Source of the DNA: Eucommia ulmoides
Lineage: Eukaryota > Streptophyta > Magnoliopsida > Garryales > Eucommiaceae
Direction of reading: 5' to 3'
DNA: 64,000 nucleotides
Assembly: GCA_016647705.1 (NCBI GenBank)
Contig: CM028333.1
Location: 7,037,616 to 7,101,615, forward strand
In this document: positions 33,390-44,673 of the stretch, in pieces
Layout of the letters: the number at the start of each line of letters is the position of its first letter
Numbering within the stretch: the first letter of the stretch is position 1
Position numbers and translations under genes: made by a program
Notes under the pieces: model-generated
The model's database searches: none
Seen by the model: only the letters and a program-made list of their open reading frames with translations
What the model was told of the DNA's origin: nothing

Positions 33390-34190
33390 CGGATTCCAGA
33401 TCTGTAGAGCTCTTGTCCTTGATTTGGGCTGCTAGATCGTACTTCTTCATGCCTTTATGTTTTTCGTCACCGTATAGCTCTCTTTCCCTTCATAGATATT
33501 GCGAAACACTGCCTGGATGCGACTTGGTCTCTTCTGATTATGGTCACCCTGCCATCTTTCACATACTTGATGCATTAATGGAGAGTCGATGCCACAAACC
33601 CCATTGCATGGAGCCTGGGTTATCTTAGGATAGTGTTGTCTACCATGAACTCGGTAGCTTTGGTCGCTCCACTTTCATCTTTGTTTCGCAGTGACTGATA
33701 ATATGATTTTTCCCTTTGGAGAGCTCAGGTCCCCGTTGAAGCCTACCATTATTGTCTGGGTTGACCCAATGTCCGAGTTGGGAACAACCATCTGGTTAAG
33801 TGTATTAGCAAAAATAATGTTAGTTGAACTACCGGTGTCGATCAAGACTCTCCTCACTTCGAAGCTGGAAATCTAAAGTGTTATTACTAAGGCATCATCA
33901 TGAGGGTGAGCTACCCTCCTATAATCTTTGTCATTGAAAGTGATCACTGGCCCAATATTATTGGTTAGAGCTATCACTTCCCCGTAGTATCACTCCTCTG
34001 CTGCCTCACAGACTTTCCTTTTTTGTTCGTGATTCGATTTTCCAGCATAGGGACTTACCATGTTTATCATGTAGATGACCCCACGAGTGTTGTTTAAGTC
34101 ATCATTCTTCCTTTCATTGTCATGATTCTCTGAATAAGCTTCGCTTTTTGGTCTCTTCCTTTCCATCGTCTACTCCTATAGATATTCTCG
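33390..34190 (-). pseudogene. Retropepsin-like protease region of the TR-GAG-like element
   Basis: The minus strand encodes RRVLIDTGSSTNIIF (about 33857-33810), the aspartic protease active-site motif D-T-G, followed by a second conserved stretch ending GFVASTLH and RRDQVASRQCF (about 33560-33480) that is typical of Tat protease domains. In this family it cleaves the gag polyprotein. Stops interrupt the downstream part (for example near 33622 and 33568). Reverse transcriptase should follow here and is absent. Confidence 0.78.
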
Positions 34191-35194
34191 TAGTCGTCCC
34201 ATGTCAATCAATCGCTTAATCTCCATTTGAAGTTCCCAGGCAGTTGTCGGTATCGTGTCCATGATCGTTGTGGAATTCGTAATACTTGTCCTTGTCCTTA
34301 GTGGATTTCATCAGGAGTTTAGGAGGCCACTGCATGACCTTAGATGTTTTGATCTCATGAAATATTCGGGATATCGGCATATGCAAACCTGAAAGGTCTA
34401 GCTCCTGATGTACTTATGTTCTTGCCGTTGAGCTCTTAAGATCCTCTCTCTGTCGATCCAAAGAGTTGTTCTTAGTTCTCTGAAGACTTGTTTCGCCAGT
34501 CCTGGGGTTGTCTTTTGTTGCTGATCTGCCTTTATGTGCATATTTGACGTCTTCCAGTTTCATACAGGGTTTTGCCTTCTCCATCAGCTAAGTCATGGTC
34601 TTCAGGGTGTGCTTTGACAACAAAACTTAGAATCGACCTGATCTCAGTCCCGAGGTGAATGCATTTATAATAAGGTTTGAATCACATCCCTCGATGCACG
34701 TCAACTCTTCATTGAAACGATTCATGTATTGACGTAAATATTCGTTCTTTTCTTGTCATAATGTTAGTAGGTAGTCAACGCCCTTCATCAGCCTTTAGCA
34801 CGTGATAAATCGGCCGATAAATTACTTTATGAAATCCATAAAGGATGAGATCGAATTAGGTGGTAACGAGTGCAATCACTCTATTGCCGACCCTTTCAAG
34901 GTCGTCGCAAATGCTCTACATAGTGCGGAATTACCCACTCCATAGATCGACATTAGATGCTTGAACTGTCGAATGTGGTCTAGCGGATCTGTTCTTCTGT
35001 TGTACTTCTCAAACTTAGTGGGATCAAACTTATCGGACAACGGTGCTTCCAAGATGTCTTAGGTGAAGAGAATCTCGGTTCCCCTTAGTAGCGCGTCTAG
35101 TTTGTCCATCAGTAGATCCCTGCCCTCTAACGCTCTACGTCACTGATGAGAATCTACCGTCTAGTTTTGGGTTAGCATCATTCTCCCACCTGGG
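34191..35194 (-). pseudogene. gag C-terminal part, TR-GAG-like element
   Basis: Minus-strand reading gives the gag capsid pattern EAPLSDKFDPTKFEKYNRRT, DPLDHIRQFKHLMSIYG, CRAFATTLKGSAIE-stop-LHSLPP, NEYLRQYMNRFNEELT and a knuckle-like YYEFHNDHGHDTDNC. Stops are present (for example where TTLKGSAIEW would be expected), with a frameshift after the knuckle. It is the same gag family as at 61016-62008 but clearly diverged. The N-terminal part lies at 37984-38304, on the other side of a solo LTR. Confidence 0.82.
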
Positions 35195-35199
35195 TGGGT

Positions 35200-36785
35200 T
35201 GTCACACCCCACCCCGGACTCCTGTCACCATGGGGCCGGCGTGACGTCGACATGACTTCACCTAACTGAATAGGCAACCACAATATGATAATACACAAAC
35301 AAATTATCTATACAACATATACATAATTACAACTAATAGGGACACACCGTCCCAAATATAATAACAACCTAAAGAATCCCATGAATCTCACTTAGATTCA
35401 TCTCTGACACATCGCCTCAAAATTTCTCTCAAATGCCTTCACAGCATGACCCGCTTAACCCTATTTAGCGCTAGTAGTGGACCGACCGACTCCTAGCTAT
35501 TTCACTTGTGAGTGTACTGCCTTCTTAGTAAAAATATTTTGTAATAATAAATCATTCTACAACATCTAAATGGATCAAGCTTAAATATGTAATAATCACG
35601 TAGCTCGTAAAAGTTTTCATAATATTAGCAGTGAGAATAAAACACTATATATAAGTTCCATGTAGTATAAAAATCATGCCAATCACTATAATAAATAATA
35701 AGTCACCCAGTATAAGTAAAACACCACATCTCAAAACATCATCTATAAACACACACACGCTGGCCAGCCCTAGTGATCGTTTTAATCTCACGATCGAGAG
35801 TTTGCAACGGTACCGTACCATCCGTAGGATATGCCTTCCTACGAACACCCATCACTCCACTGAAGCGGATAATCACTGTACAGTATAAACGTCTAATATC
35901 ACTCTGCCGAAACAGATAAACATCACTCCGCCGAAGCGGATAACCTCACTCTACCAAAATAGATAAATACTACGACATCGTCAAATCAATTACAGCATCA
36001 TCGAATCACAACAAAATAAATATCGTCTACTCAACATCGTCAAATCACCACGTCTATCTCTTTTTCTCAAAACCAACTTTTAAATCCAAAGATCATATTT
36101 CACACTTTCTTTTAAAGAAAACGTCTGATTTTATCAAAACCACTTTTTCACCCTTTATTTTTAGAAAACCAGGCATTTTTAGAAAAACAAATATTTTCTA
36201 TTCTCTTTTAAGAACACCGTCTGATTTCACCAAATCCAACAAAAAATCATTTTCAACTTTATTTCGAAAACCACCGAAATCTTCAGAAAATCCAATTTAC
36301 CAACTCACCCAAATTCTGCTTGATCCATATCATTTATAAATTCATACAGTTTAAGTAAATACATATTTCATCATATATGTACATAGAAAATTAGTTTGGC
36401 AAGAAGACAGTACACTCACCTCGTTATCCGTTCTCCAAAATCCTCACTGACCACACTCTATCGGGACACCGGTGCCTGCGAACCTAACAGTGACAGAGCC
36501 TAAATTAATATCTTGTCTAAAACATTCGAATCATGCAATGCAGACCCTATCTTCTGAATCGTTACTATTTTATGTACCACGTAATTAAAATTAATTAATC
36601 ATTACGAAATTTTTACGATTTTGGGATTTATAACGCTAAATAAAATTTAATTTAACGAAAATTAATAATCGGTTGAAATTTCACCTGTTTCTGAATCGTT
36701 TGGCGACCACGAGATGGGTTTTTGATTTTCAGTGGGGCAGTTTGTGTAATTTTCTTTTCTTTTTTCCTTTTTTCCTTCTTCTTCT

Positions 36786-36819
<34 letters not shown>

Positions 36820-37978
36820 CCTTTTTCTGTTTACTGTTCAGTTCTCAGCCGTCCCTCTCTCTCATTCGTTCCCGTTTCTGATGTGGGTTCCCGCCGGTAT
36901 ACCTTCACCGCCGATCAACCCACCTTCACCGATCCAACCCTACGACAACCACGCCCACCCCACTGAACTGATCAGTAGCACACACGCACATACACACGCC
37001 TGATCAAACACCCCCACAAATTGCAGCACACCTACATACCGCCGACGGATAGAAGGGACAACACAAGTTCACATAAACACGCCGCACACACGGATGAACA
37101 GACACACACATACAACAGCCCATACGACGGCTCATACACATGCACCGAAACACACGCACCCAACGTCCCCACCTATGTACATCGTCGGACCGAACACGTA
37201 CCCACACACGATCGCCGTGAACCGTAGCACTGTTGCCGACGAGTTCTCCCGCCGATCACTGCTCTAATCATACCCACACACCCACGACGGACGAATGGCA
37301 ACACCCCTACCCGAAACACTCACCGTCGGACGACTCCCACATCTCCGATGACAATGAACGAAAAACAGGACACACACACCGTCACACACTGATCGGCCGA
37401 CCAAAATACTCCCACTCCCCGAACGAACGATGACGGACACCGGCGATGACAATACGCACAAGAAATTCGCCGGACAATGTGCCCACTCCGCCGACGCTCC
37501 GATCCTCTGTCTCTCTTCTCTGTTTCTATATTTTCTTTGATTTTTTTTTTTTCAGATTTAATTTGATATTTTTTATCATTACACATGCATGAAGATATAT
37601 ATACTGCATGAAATTGGTGGGTTCAATTCATCCAAGCGTGCCACGTCGCCGCTCTCTCTATTCCCCTGCCGGCCGGTTGTGCTCGTCCGATCACGCATAT
37701 ATATACATATATAATAAACTTTTTTTTATTAATTACTCTTTCCTCCCCGAACTTCCTTTAAATCTTAATTTTAATCAATTTCAATTTTTTTTAAAAAAGT
37801 TTCTAAGATTTACAATTTCACCCCTTTAAGTTTCAATTAAAAGTTAAATGTCAATTTACCTCCCTAAGTTGGGATTTAACGTTTCTAGACTTTTAATTTA
37901 ACCCAATTTCACCCCGAATTTTCAAAATTATCCTAAAATACAACTGAAATGATGTACGTGTTAATTCAGGATCTTACA
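35200..37978 (-). mobile_element. Solo LTR, Tekay/Del-like gypsy (2.8 kb), copy 2
   Basis: Plus-strand ends TGTCACACCCC...ATCTTACA are flanked by a perfect TGGGT duplication (35195-35199 and 37979-37983). It is the same family as 21723-24419. It splits the gag of the surrounding element: MRQLRSRMTGLNQG...to RDMSTH lies on one side (38304-37984) and the capsid on the other. A run of T's (36787-36819) and a CA-rich block (about 36980-37400) match copy 1. The open frames inside the CA-rich block are low-complexity His/Thr strings, not genes. Confidence 0.9.
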
Positions 37979-37983
37979 TGGGT

Positions 37984-38304
37984 ACTCATATCCCTCTAGT
38001 CTGTTCGTCCTCCCTATGATAGATCCAAAGATTCCGGCGACTCTGCCTGCTCCCTAAAGCCGTTATTAATAGGAGGGGGTTGTTGAACATACCCAGCCAT
38101 TTGTTTGGTCATATGCATCATCATCCCTTCTATGGCAGTGATCTTCTCCATTAGGGCATCAATTCTTGTATCTGCGTTCTATGCTTCAGGGGAAGGAACG
38201 GTATGCACTTTGCCTAAGGCCTCCCTATGTTCTCTCGTGCTTACTGGCGGTAGGACTTCACTGCCCTGGTTCAGACCAGTCATTCTTGATCGTAGTTGTC
38301 TCAT
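37984..38304 (-). pseudogene. gag N-terminal part, TR-GAG-like element
   Basis: Starts at ATG 38304 (MRQLRSRMTGLNQGSEVLP), about 32 bases after the primer-binding site, and includes DALMEKITAIEGMMMHMTKQ and a Pro/Glu linker. In-frame stops occur near 38181 and 38014. The reading is cut at 37984 by the TGGGT-flanked solo LTR. Confidence 0.75.
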
Positions 38305-38352
38305 CTTGTCGGTGAACTTCTTTTTGTTTTTTTAACCATAGACAACACCAAA

Positions 38353-38992
38353 TGATGTTGCCAAAAAAAAAAAATTGGGAAGTGTTTCAGGCCCTTATGT
38401 GCTGAAAACCTACACAACTTGTAATTCGACCGACAAAACCAATTAGTTCTATGGGGAGGACACCGATGTAGTATTAGCCAAAGAACCTCCGGCATGATAA
38501 TAAGGTCAAATTGCTCAAAGATGTAATGAAAGCTTTAGAAAGTATTGAGTATAATATATGAGAGTTATCATTTGATATCTCATTTCCTACCATATATATA
38601 GGTTGTATCTCTGGTAACCGTCTTCGCTATGATCTTCTCCACTTTCTATACTCAACCGCCATAAATGTTGCATGTGCTCCCATTACGGGAAGTTGCGTTA
38701 ATTACGTTCATGCATGGGGAGGGTGCTAGGTGAGGTAACTATTACCGTCGACCTACCATCCTTAGATCTGGTGATTGAGCCTTTATTAGGCGGCTTTGTC
38801 TTACACCGAATAGCCCCATGCATGGCTGAGCTGCACTTAGCAGGCCAAACGCTTCATTTTTGGGCTATTAGAGCAGTCGACCCATTACTTGCTACTGGAT
38901 TGTTTCTTTTGGGTTCCACCTCCTAAGCAGCTCTGACTCACTACTTCATTATCGTCTACTCCAACTTGCATGCGAGAATTTTTTTCACATCA
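38353..38992 (-). repeat. 5' LTR of the TR-GAG-like element
   Basis: 640 bp, TGATGTTGCC...CACATCA. The minus strand has a TATATATATGG box near 38592-38603, and the primer site abuts it at 38352. Many point differences from the other LTR imply an old insertion. Confidence 0.88.
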
Positions 38993-38997
38993 CCCGG

Positions 38998-39979
38998 TGA
39001 GGTGATTAGTTGAGATGCGCGTATATTAGTCTGGACACACCTTACCCAAAAAAAAAAAAAAATACCCCATAATATAATTTTTCAAGAGCTATAACCCAAA
39101 AAAATTGAAATTTATTGAATTAATTTTGAAATAAACACTTAACATTTTTTATCCCTTTTTGTTTCCATCCTCATTCATAAGGTTTTAATTTAATAACAAC
39201 TGCTTATTTATCTATTTTTAGTCAAAAAGATTAAATAAATTGTTCTAAAATTTAGAAAAAAAAAATTAGATTGAGGACCGTATAATAAGAACAAAAATAA
39301 AAATAAAAATTATCCCCTCTTGATTTTGGAAAAATGAATTTATTGTCTCGCGGTTGAATCTTTTTCTAAGGTTAACTTAGAGAGATTTTTCCTTTAACAA
39401 AAAATCTTATTTTTTTTATTAAAAAAAACTCAGACCATTATACATTTGTTTTATATTTATTTTAAAAATTATATTTATTATCCAAAAAACAAATCGGTTA
39501 ATTTTAAGGAATATTTCAGCGGTATACAGTAGTAAGGTTGCGTATATCTTATCCTTTCCATATCCATAATGCAAGAACCTTCATGTATTAGGATGCATTT
39601 TTCTTAAGGAATATTCATTCTCATATTAACAAAGATTCAATTTTTCATTGCCTTTTTTTTTTTTTGAAATTATCTTCTCAAATCAAAGTTTGTATTTGCT
39701 TAGACTAGTTATTTTTCTTAATGTTAACAAACTGGTTAAAGCCATGAAAGTTTAGGGATGTCAAAGGTTCGGTTTCGGTCCGATTTCATATAAAACCAAA
39801 ATCAAAACTGTTAACATATACCAAACCAAAACTGCAATTAAAACTGTATTTTTTTAAAATGGTTTTAAAATCGAACCATTTAAATTTATATAAAACCAAA
39901 ACCAAAAACACGAAACTGAGAAACCATTTAAGATTTTTTAATTTTTAAAAAACCAAAACCATAAAATTGTGGACCGTTG
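38998..39979. other. AT-rich spacer
   Basis: The first about 60 bases complete the target repeat split by the element above, ending in poly-A near 39048. The rest is AT-rich, with a segment of repeated AAAACCAAAACC wording at about 39775-39965. No gene recognised. Confidence 0.4.
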
Positions 39980-40356
39980 TTTTTTTATATATAATTTGTA
40001 ACTAATTCGTTTAAGAAAACGAATCTTAATTATGGTCCATTAAATTCCATTCCAAACGTTTCAACCGTTACTCTAATTTACTCAACGAAATAGTAACTGA
40101 AAAGCCATAGCTTTGATGGAAGCTTGGCTATATAAAGAGGCTTTGGTCCCTAGGCTCAATCACTCAATCAGTAGTATATACACCATCTAATCTGAGTGTT
40201 TTGAGAGCCTAGAAGTGCCAAAACAGTAAGAGAAAAAGATAAGGTGCAATGGACGAATGTATGTTTTGATTTTGGGTTTTCTTTAGTTGTTGATCCAATT
40301 TTATTGTTTAGCTTCTATTTGGATCGTATTATACTCTTACAGTTGGTATTAGAGCA
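39980..40356 (+). mobile_element. Copia LTR 3' part with tRNA-Met primer site
   Basis: A TATA box (TATATAAAG, 40129-40137) is followed by a leader, an LTR-like end CTCTTACA at 40341 and then TTGGTATTAGAGC (40343-40355), one base off the Copia initiator-Met primer site. The GGCTTTGGTCCCTAGGCTCA and GAGTGTTTTGAGAGCC wording is typical of Copia LTRs with short leaders. The left LTR end is uncertain. Nothing coding follows, so it is a truncated copy. Confidence 0.6.
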
Positions 40357-41689
40357 TATCATATCTCTATGTTTGTCATTCTCTTGTTTTGGCCGTGAAT
40401 TTTTTTAAAAACAAAGTTTGTTTTGAGTTGTTTTTGGTGAATAATATTTTTAGAAATCTTTTGGATATTGATTTTCTAAGCTTTTTGTTATTAAAAATGG
40501 AGTTTTTTGTGTAAATAATGCTGCTGGTTTCGTGGGTCTGTAAATCGGGTCGAGTCGACCTGTCTAGAGGGTAAAGATGACTATTTTGGGTTTTTAACCC
40601 TTTGCACTCCTTGAGTTTCATAAATATATCATTTTCGTCTTGTACTAATTGTCAACACTTTTGAATTTTGTGAAAGTGGACCCTACATTTCCACTTATCA
40701 ATCCTTTCTATAATGGGTTTTTTTTTATTGTTTGAACCTTTTAGAGCTTTCTCTTTCCTCGATAAACCTCTATTTGAAAAAGGTTATTTTCTAATCCCTT
40801 TCAGAAATGTTATTCGTCGATAGTCCTCGACGGTTGAGAATTATGGTCGAATTAACGTCTATACCCTTCGCGGTTGTTTCGTGAATTCAAATAGGCAAGT
40901 CGGCGATTATGGTAATTTGTTTCAGTGCGCTATATGGTAGTTTCCTTTTGAATTCAAAATATTTTGGATCATCTTTTCAATTTAACATTTCTGGTTCCAA
41001 AATTCAAAAGATGGAGGAAGAAGGCGCTAGAGGTGTAGGTTTTTGTTTGAACATATTCTACAGATTATCAGACAAGAATCCGACTATATTGGAGTGCGTT
41101 TTAAAGGTCTTCTTCTTCTTAGCTTGGTATCAATTCGGTTAGTTGAATAACAATTTTACAGTATTATATTAATTCTTTGTTATCGATTTTTGGGCGTATT
41201 GCTTCGGTATTTCTCGTCTGATCTTTATCGATTCGGTTAGTTGAACAATGATTACAAATTTATATTGATTCTTTTTGTTTTCATGTTAAATTGGCGATAT
41301 CAAAGAATCAATTTGGAACGATTATTTGTTTTATCAATTTTTTTCACTGTTTTTGGATTTTTTAGGAATGTACGTTATTGTTATGTAATATCTATAAGAA
41401 AAAACATTCACAATTACGACATAGGTGAAGAATCAAACAATGTATAGCATTGTTTGTTCTTTTTAAGTCGTATTATTCGATTTGTTACATTTTTCTATTA
41501 TACTTTCTTTAACTTTAGTGCATGATAATTTTCATATTCAATTTGGACATTCATATGTTTTATTTGATATATGTGAATGTTCTTGTGTAACCTGTAGGAA
41601 TACTAATAACATATAACGTTCAATGTTTAATTTAATGCTTTCTAAGTGAATGTTCAATGGCAACCAACCATTACATTGATTCTTTTATT
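40357..41689. other. Upstream region of the MULE transposase
   Basis: Contains an open frame 40909-41142 with no recognisable domain and several T-rich runs. It probably holds the 5' leader and left terminal region of the Mutator-like element that follows, but I could not match terminal inverted repeats with the right side near 50 kb. Confidence 0.35.
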
Positions 41690-43922
41690 TGCAGAGAATT
41701 TTTGCTTGTGGGAAATGTTGAACCGACTAGTTCTGATGTGCAAGTTTGAGGGTGTTACGTTTGGTATTAAAGTTGTTGACAATTTCAACTTCAATGTGCT
41801 GATCCAGAAGCTTTTAACTAGGTGGGATGTGCTATTAGTTGAATCATTCGAGTTGTACTAACATGACAAGTGTTTAATAGCATGTCAAAGTGATTTAGAA
41901 GTTTTGTTTACTCTTGGTATTTCCATGAAACTTGGGTATGTTGGTATTGAAGTCAAGTTTCGTGCTAGTGGAATGGGGGGGAAGTACCTTTAACATGATT
42001 ATTGAACATCCACGAAGGCGTTCAGGGAGGATCAATGACAATAGGGACGATGATCTATTGACAATTTTTTGTCCGATATCCCAAAAAGCTCTTCTATCTG
42101 ATAATTGGGCTCACGGTATTAAAGAGGTTGGACAGATCTTTAGGGAGGGTATCTGAGTTTAGAGACATACTCAGGAAATATGTTTTGCATATAGGGTTTA
42201 GTTTCAAATTCATAAAAAATGATAAGAAAAGGATAACAATGGAATGTTCATTGAATGAAGAAAGGGGATACATTTGGCATGTACATAGATGGGTGGATGA
42301 ACGGAATGGGTTCTTTTATACTTGGGAGCTGGAAAACAATCATACATGTGGTGCTGCGATTAGGACAAACAAGAATGAAAACATGAATTCAAATGTAGTA
42401 AAATCATGCTTGGTTGATTTGGTCAGGAACACGCTGGATGTTCGCCCGATTGATATCGTTTACACCTTTAAGAATGACTACAAGATTGATATCCCATACC
42501 ACATTGCATGGAATGGGGTAGAGAAAGCATGTGATGAGCTATATAGTGACTATAAGTCATCATATGACCAACTTCGATGGTATGTTGATGCGTGCAATCA
42601 CACAAACCCCAGGAGCCATTTCGTACTTGATTACGACACAAAGATGAGACATTTCAAAAGATTATTTGTTACATTTAACGCCTGTATACATGGATTTAAA
42701 TTCTGTCAAGCTTTGATTTTCTTAGACGACACTTTTCTTGGTGGTCGTTACAAGGGCTGCTTGTTGGTGGCAAACGCAAAAGATGGTCAAAATGGTCAGT
42801 TAATGATTTATTTATTTTTTATTCCTTCTTTGAACACATTTTTAGTTTTTTTTTTTGTTTTTTTTTATTTTGTTTATGAACATTCATGGTGCAGGAATGT
42901 TCCCGATTGCTTTTGCAGTTGTAGATGCCGAAAATGACGATAATTGGAGTTGGTTTTTGTCCAATTTGACGCAAATTGTGTCACATGAACGAGTATTAAC
43001 ATTCATATCAAACAGACATAACGGACTTATTGAAGGTGTAGCAAGAATGTTCCCAAATTACTTTCATGCATATTGTCTTAATCATTTAAAGAACAATTTG
43101 CACGAGAAGCTCTTTGAAATGAAACAAGGTTTCAAAGAGAGCTTGGTGTACAAGTACAACAAAATGGCATATGCTACGACCATGGATATTTACCAGCAAT
43201 TATTGGAGCAATTGAGAATTGAAGGAAAAGGGAGACTGGATAATTTTTTAGCTAATGTCCCTATAGATAGGTTCTGCAATATGTTCTTCCGAGGCAAAAG
43301 GTATGGGAAAATGTCGTCGAATTTGGCAGAGTCTTTCAACGCTTGGATTCATGATTTACGTGATGGTTATTTTGATGGTTGATAAAATTATAACCATTGA
43401 TGGCTCAAATGTCTGTTAGGCGTGCAGAGTCTCTTATAATGATGGGTTTTCTTTGTCCTAATCATGAGGAGTCAATTGGATCGATGATAAGGGATGGTAG
43501 GACATGGACAGTGACTGCGTGCGGCAAGAATGTATATGAAGTGTTGTCTAATCCATCTGTATTGGTAGACCTGAGCAGTAGAATGTGCACATGTTTTAAT
43601 TAGCAAGGTAACGGGTTCCCTTATATACACGCATGTGCTGCCATACAAAAGAGTGGGCAAAATTTTTATACATTCATAGAGGTATACTTCACTGCTGACT
43701 ACTATAGGAGGACATATGATGAAGGTATTTATAGTGTCCCCACGCTTGAGAGGCCTAAGTGGAATGAAGCGGAAGCGGTGATCATCCCTCCTGCTACTAA
43801 GAAGCAACCTGGTCATCCACGGAAGAAGCAAATCCCTTAGAAGGGAGAGAAAGCTGAGATCCATTGCGGCAAATGTAAGAAAATGGGTCGACACAATCGG
43901 AAGACTTGTACTGCTCCAATTT
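41690..43922 (+). pseudogene. MuDR/MULE transposase (MURA-type), decayed
   Basis: This DDE transposase would cut and paste the Mutator-like element. Order: an N-terminal region (41690-42050); the MuDR domain (KEVGQIFREG, frame shift at 42146-42150, VSEFRDILRKYVLHIGFSFK); the MULE catalytic domain with IFLDDTFLGGRYKGCLL, then FAVVDAENDDNWSWFL and AYCLNHLKNNL; a SWIM-like finger near 43575-43640; and a CCHC knuckle CGKCKKMGRHNRKTC. A 100-bp GT-AG intron (42795-42894) lies between NAKDGQNG and MFPIAF, and splicing restores the frame. Defects: stops near 41861 and 43382, W to stop in the SWIM motif (43602), and its Cys replaced by Tyr. Long frames (42128-42794, 42895-43382) survive, so decay is moderate. 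Confidence 0.9.
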
Positions 43923-44673
43923 GATCAAATTTTAGATTTTATAATCCCCCACTCATGTAACGATTGAATGCAACCAAAACAAATTGAATGAATAAACCTT
44001 TGGTTATATTTGTTGGGTTTGATTTCATTTTTTGAATATGGAATATAACTTTGAACAATAGTGCACAAATAAACCAGAATATGTGAATGTTGTGTCGAAC
44101 AAATGGACATCAATGAATGTTTATTTCGTCATGGATAATGCATCATATGGATGACAATATGAATGCTCACATTCACACAAGCATAATTTATTGTGTATTT
44201 TTATTTTTTTTAAATTTCACTTGTTTCATTAATGTGTTGGTTAATTTTACTCAGTTAAATTGTGATTGACTGTGAGTTTGTAAGTCTATCACTTAGAATG
44301 TGGAAATTCACATTCTAAGTACTTTTCATCTTTTATATAATCTTGGAATACGGAAGTTAACTTTTGATCAACATTATGCAAATAAATTAGAATCTATGTG
44401 AATGTGCTATCAAACAAATGACATCAACAAGTGGTAATTTTGGGATGGATCATCCAACACAACGTTTACACTATGAATGTTCATATTCGAGGAAACCAGT
44501 TTCAATTTTGTAATAAAAATTTACTATTCAACTCATTTTAACATATCAACATATACATACACGATAAGTCGTCTTAACAAAAACTGGCATCACACAGAAC
44601 AATTTCAAAAAACACATATGATAAGTCATTGTTATCAAAAATATATCTGTCTGGGTCATTATCTGATATACAT
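43923..44673. other. Spacer between transposase and peptidase-like gene
   Basis: AT-rich, no coding. It contains several GAATGTTC/CACATTC palindrome-like motifs (for example 44475) of the kind found throughout this element, and a hairpin near 44296-44325 (TTAGAATGTGGAA / TTCACATTCTAA). Confidence 0.45.

Larger units (their letters stand above)
27539..38992 (-). mobile_element. Full-length non-autonomous Ty3/gypsy element (gag-protease only, TR-GAG-like)
   Basis: Two LTRs (27539-28194 and 38353-38992) both run TGATGTTGCC...CACATCA and are flanked by identical CCCGG (27534-27538, 38993-38997), so both ends are intact. Inside the upper LTR, the minus strand continues TTTGGTGTTGTCTATGG (about 38352-38336), close to the TTTGGCGCCGTCTGTGGGAA primer site of the Tat lineage, which fixes the strand. 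Order on minus: LTR, gag, protease, non-coding repeats with an opposite-strand ORF region, LTR. No reverse transcriptase, RNase H or integrase is present, so mobilisation would need another element. Length is 11.45 kb, or about 8.7 kb without the solo LTR at 35200-37978. Confidence 0.88.
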
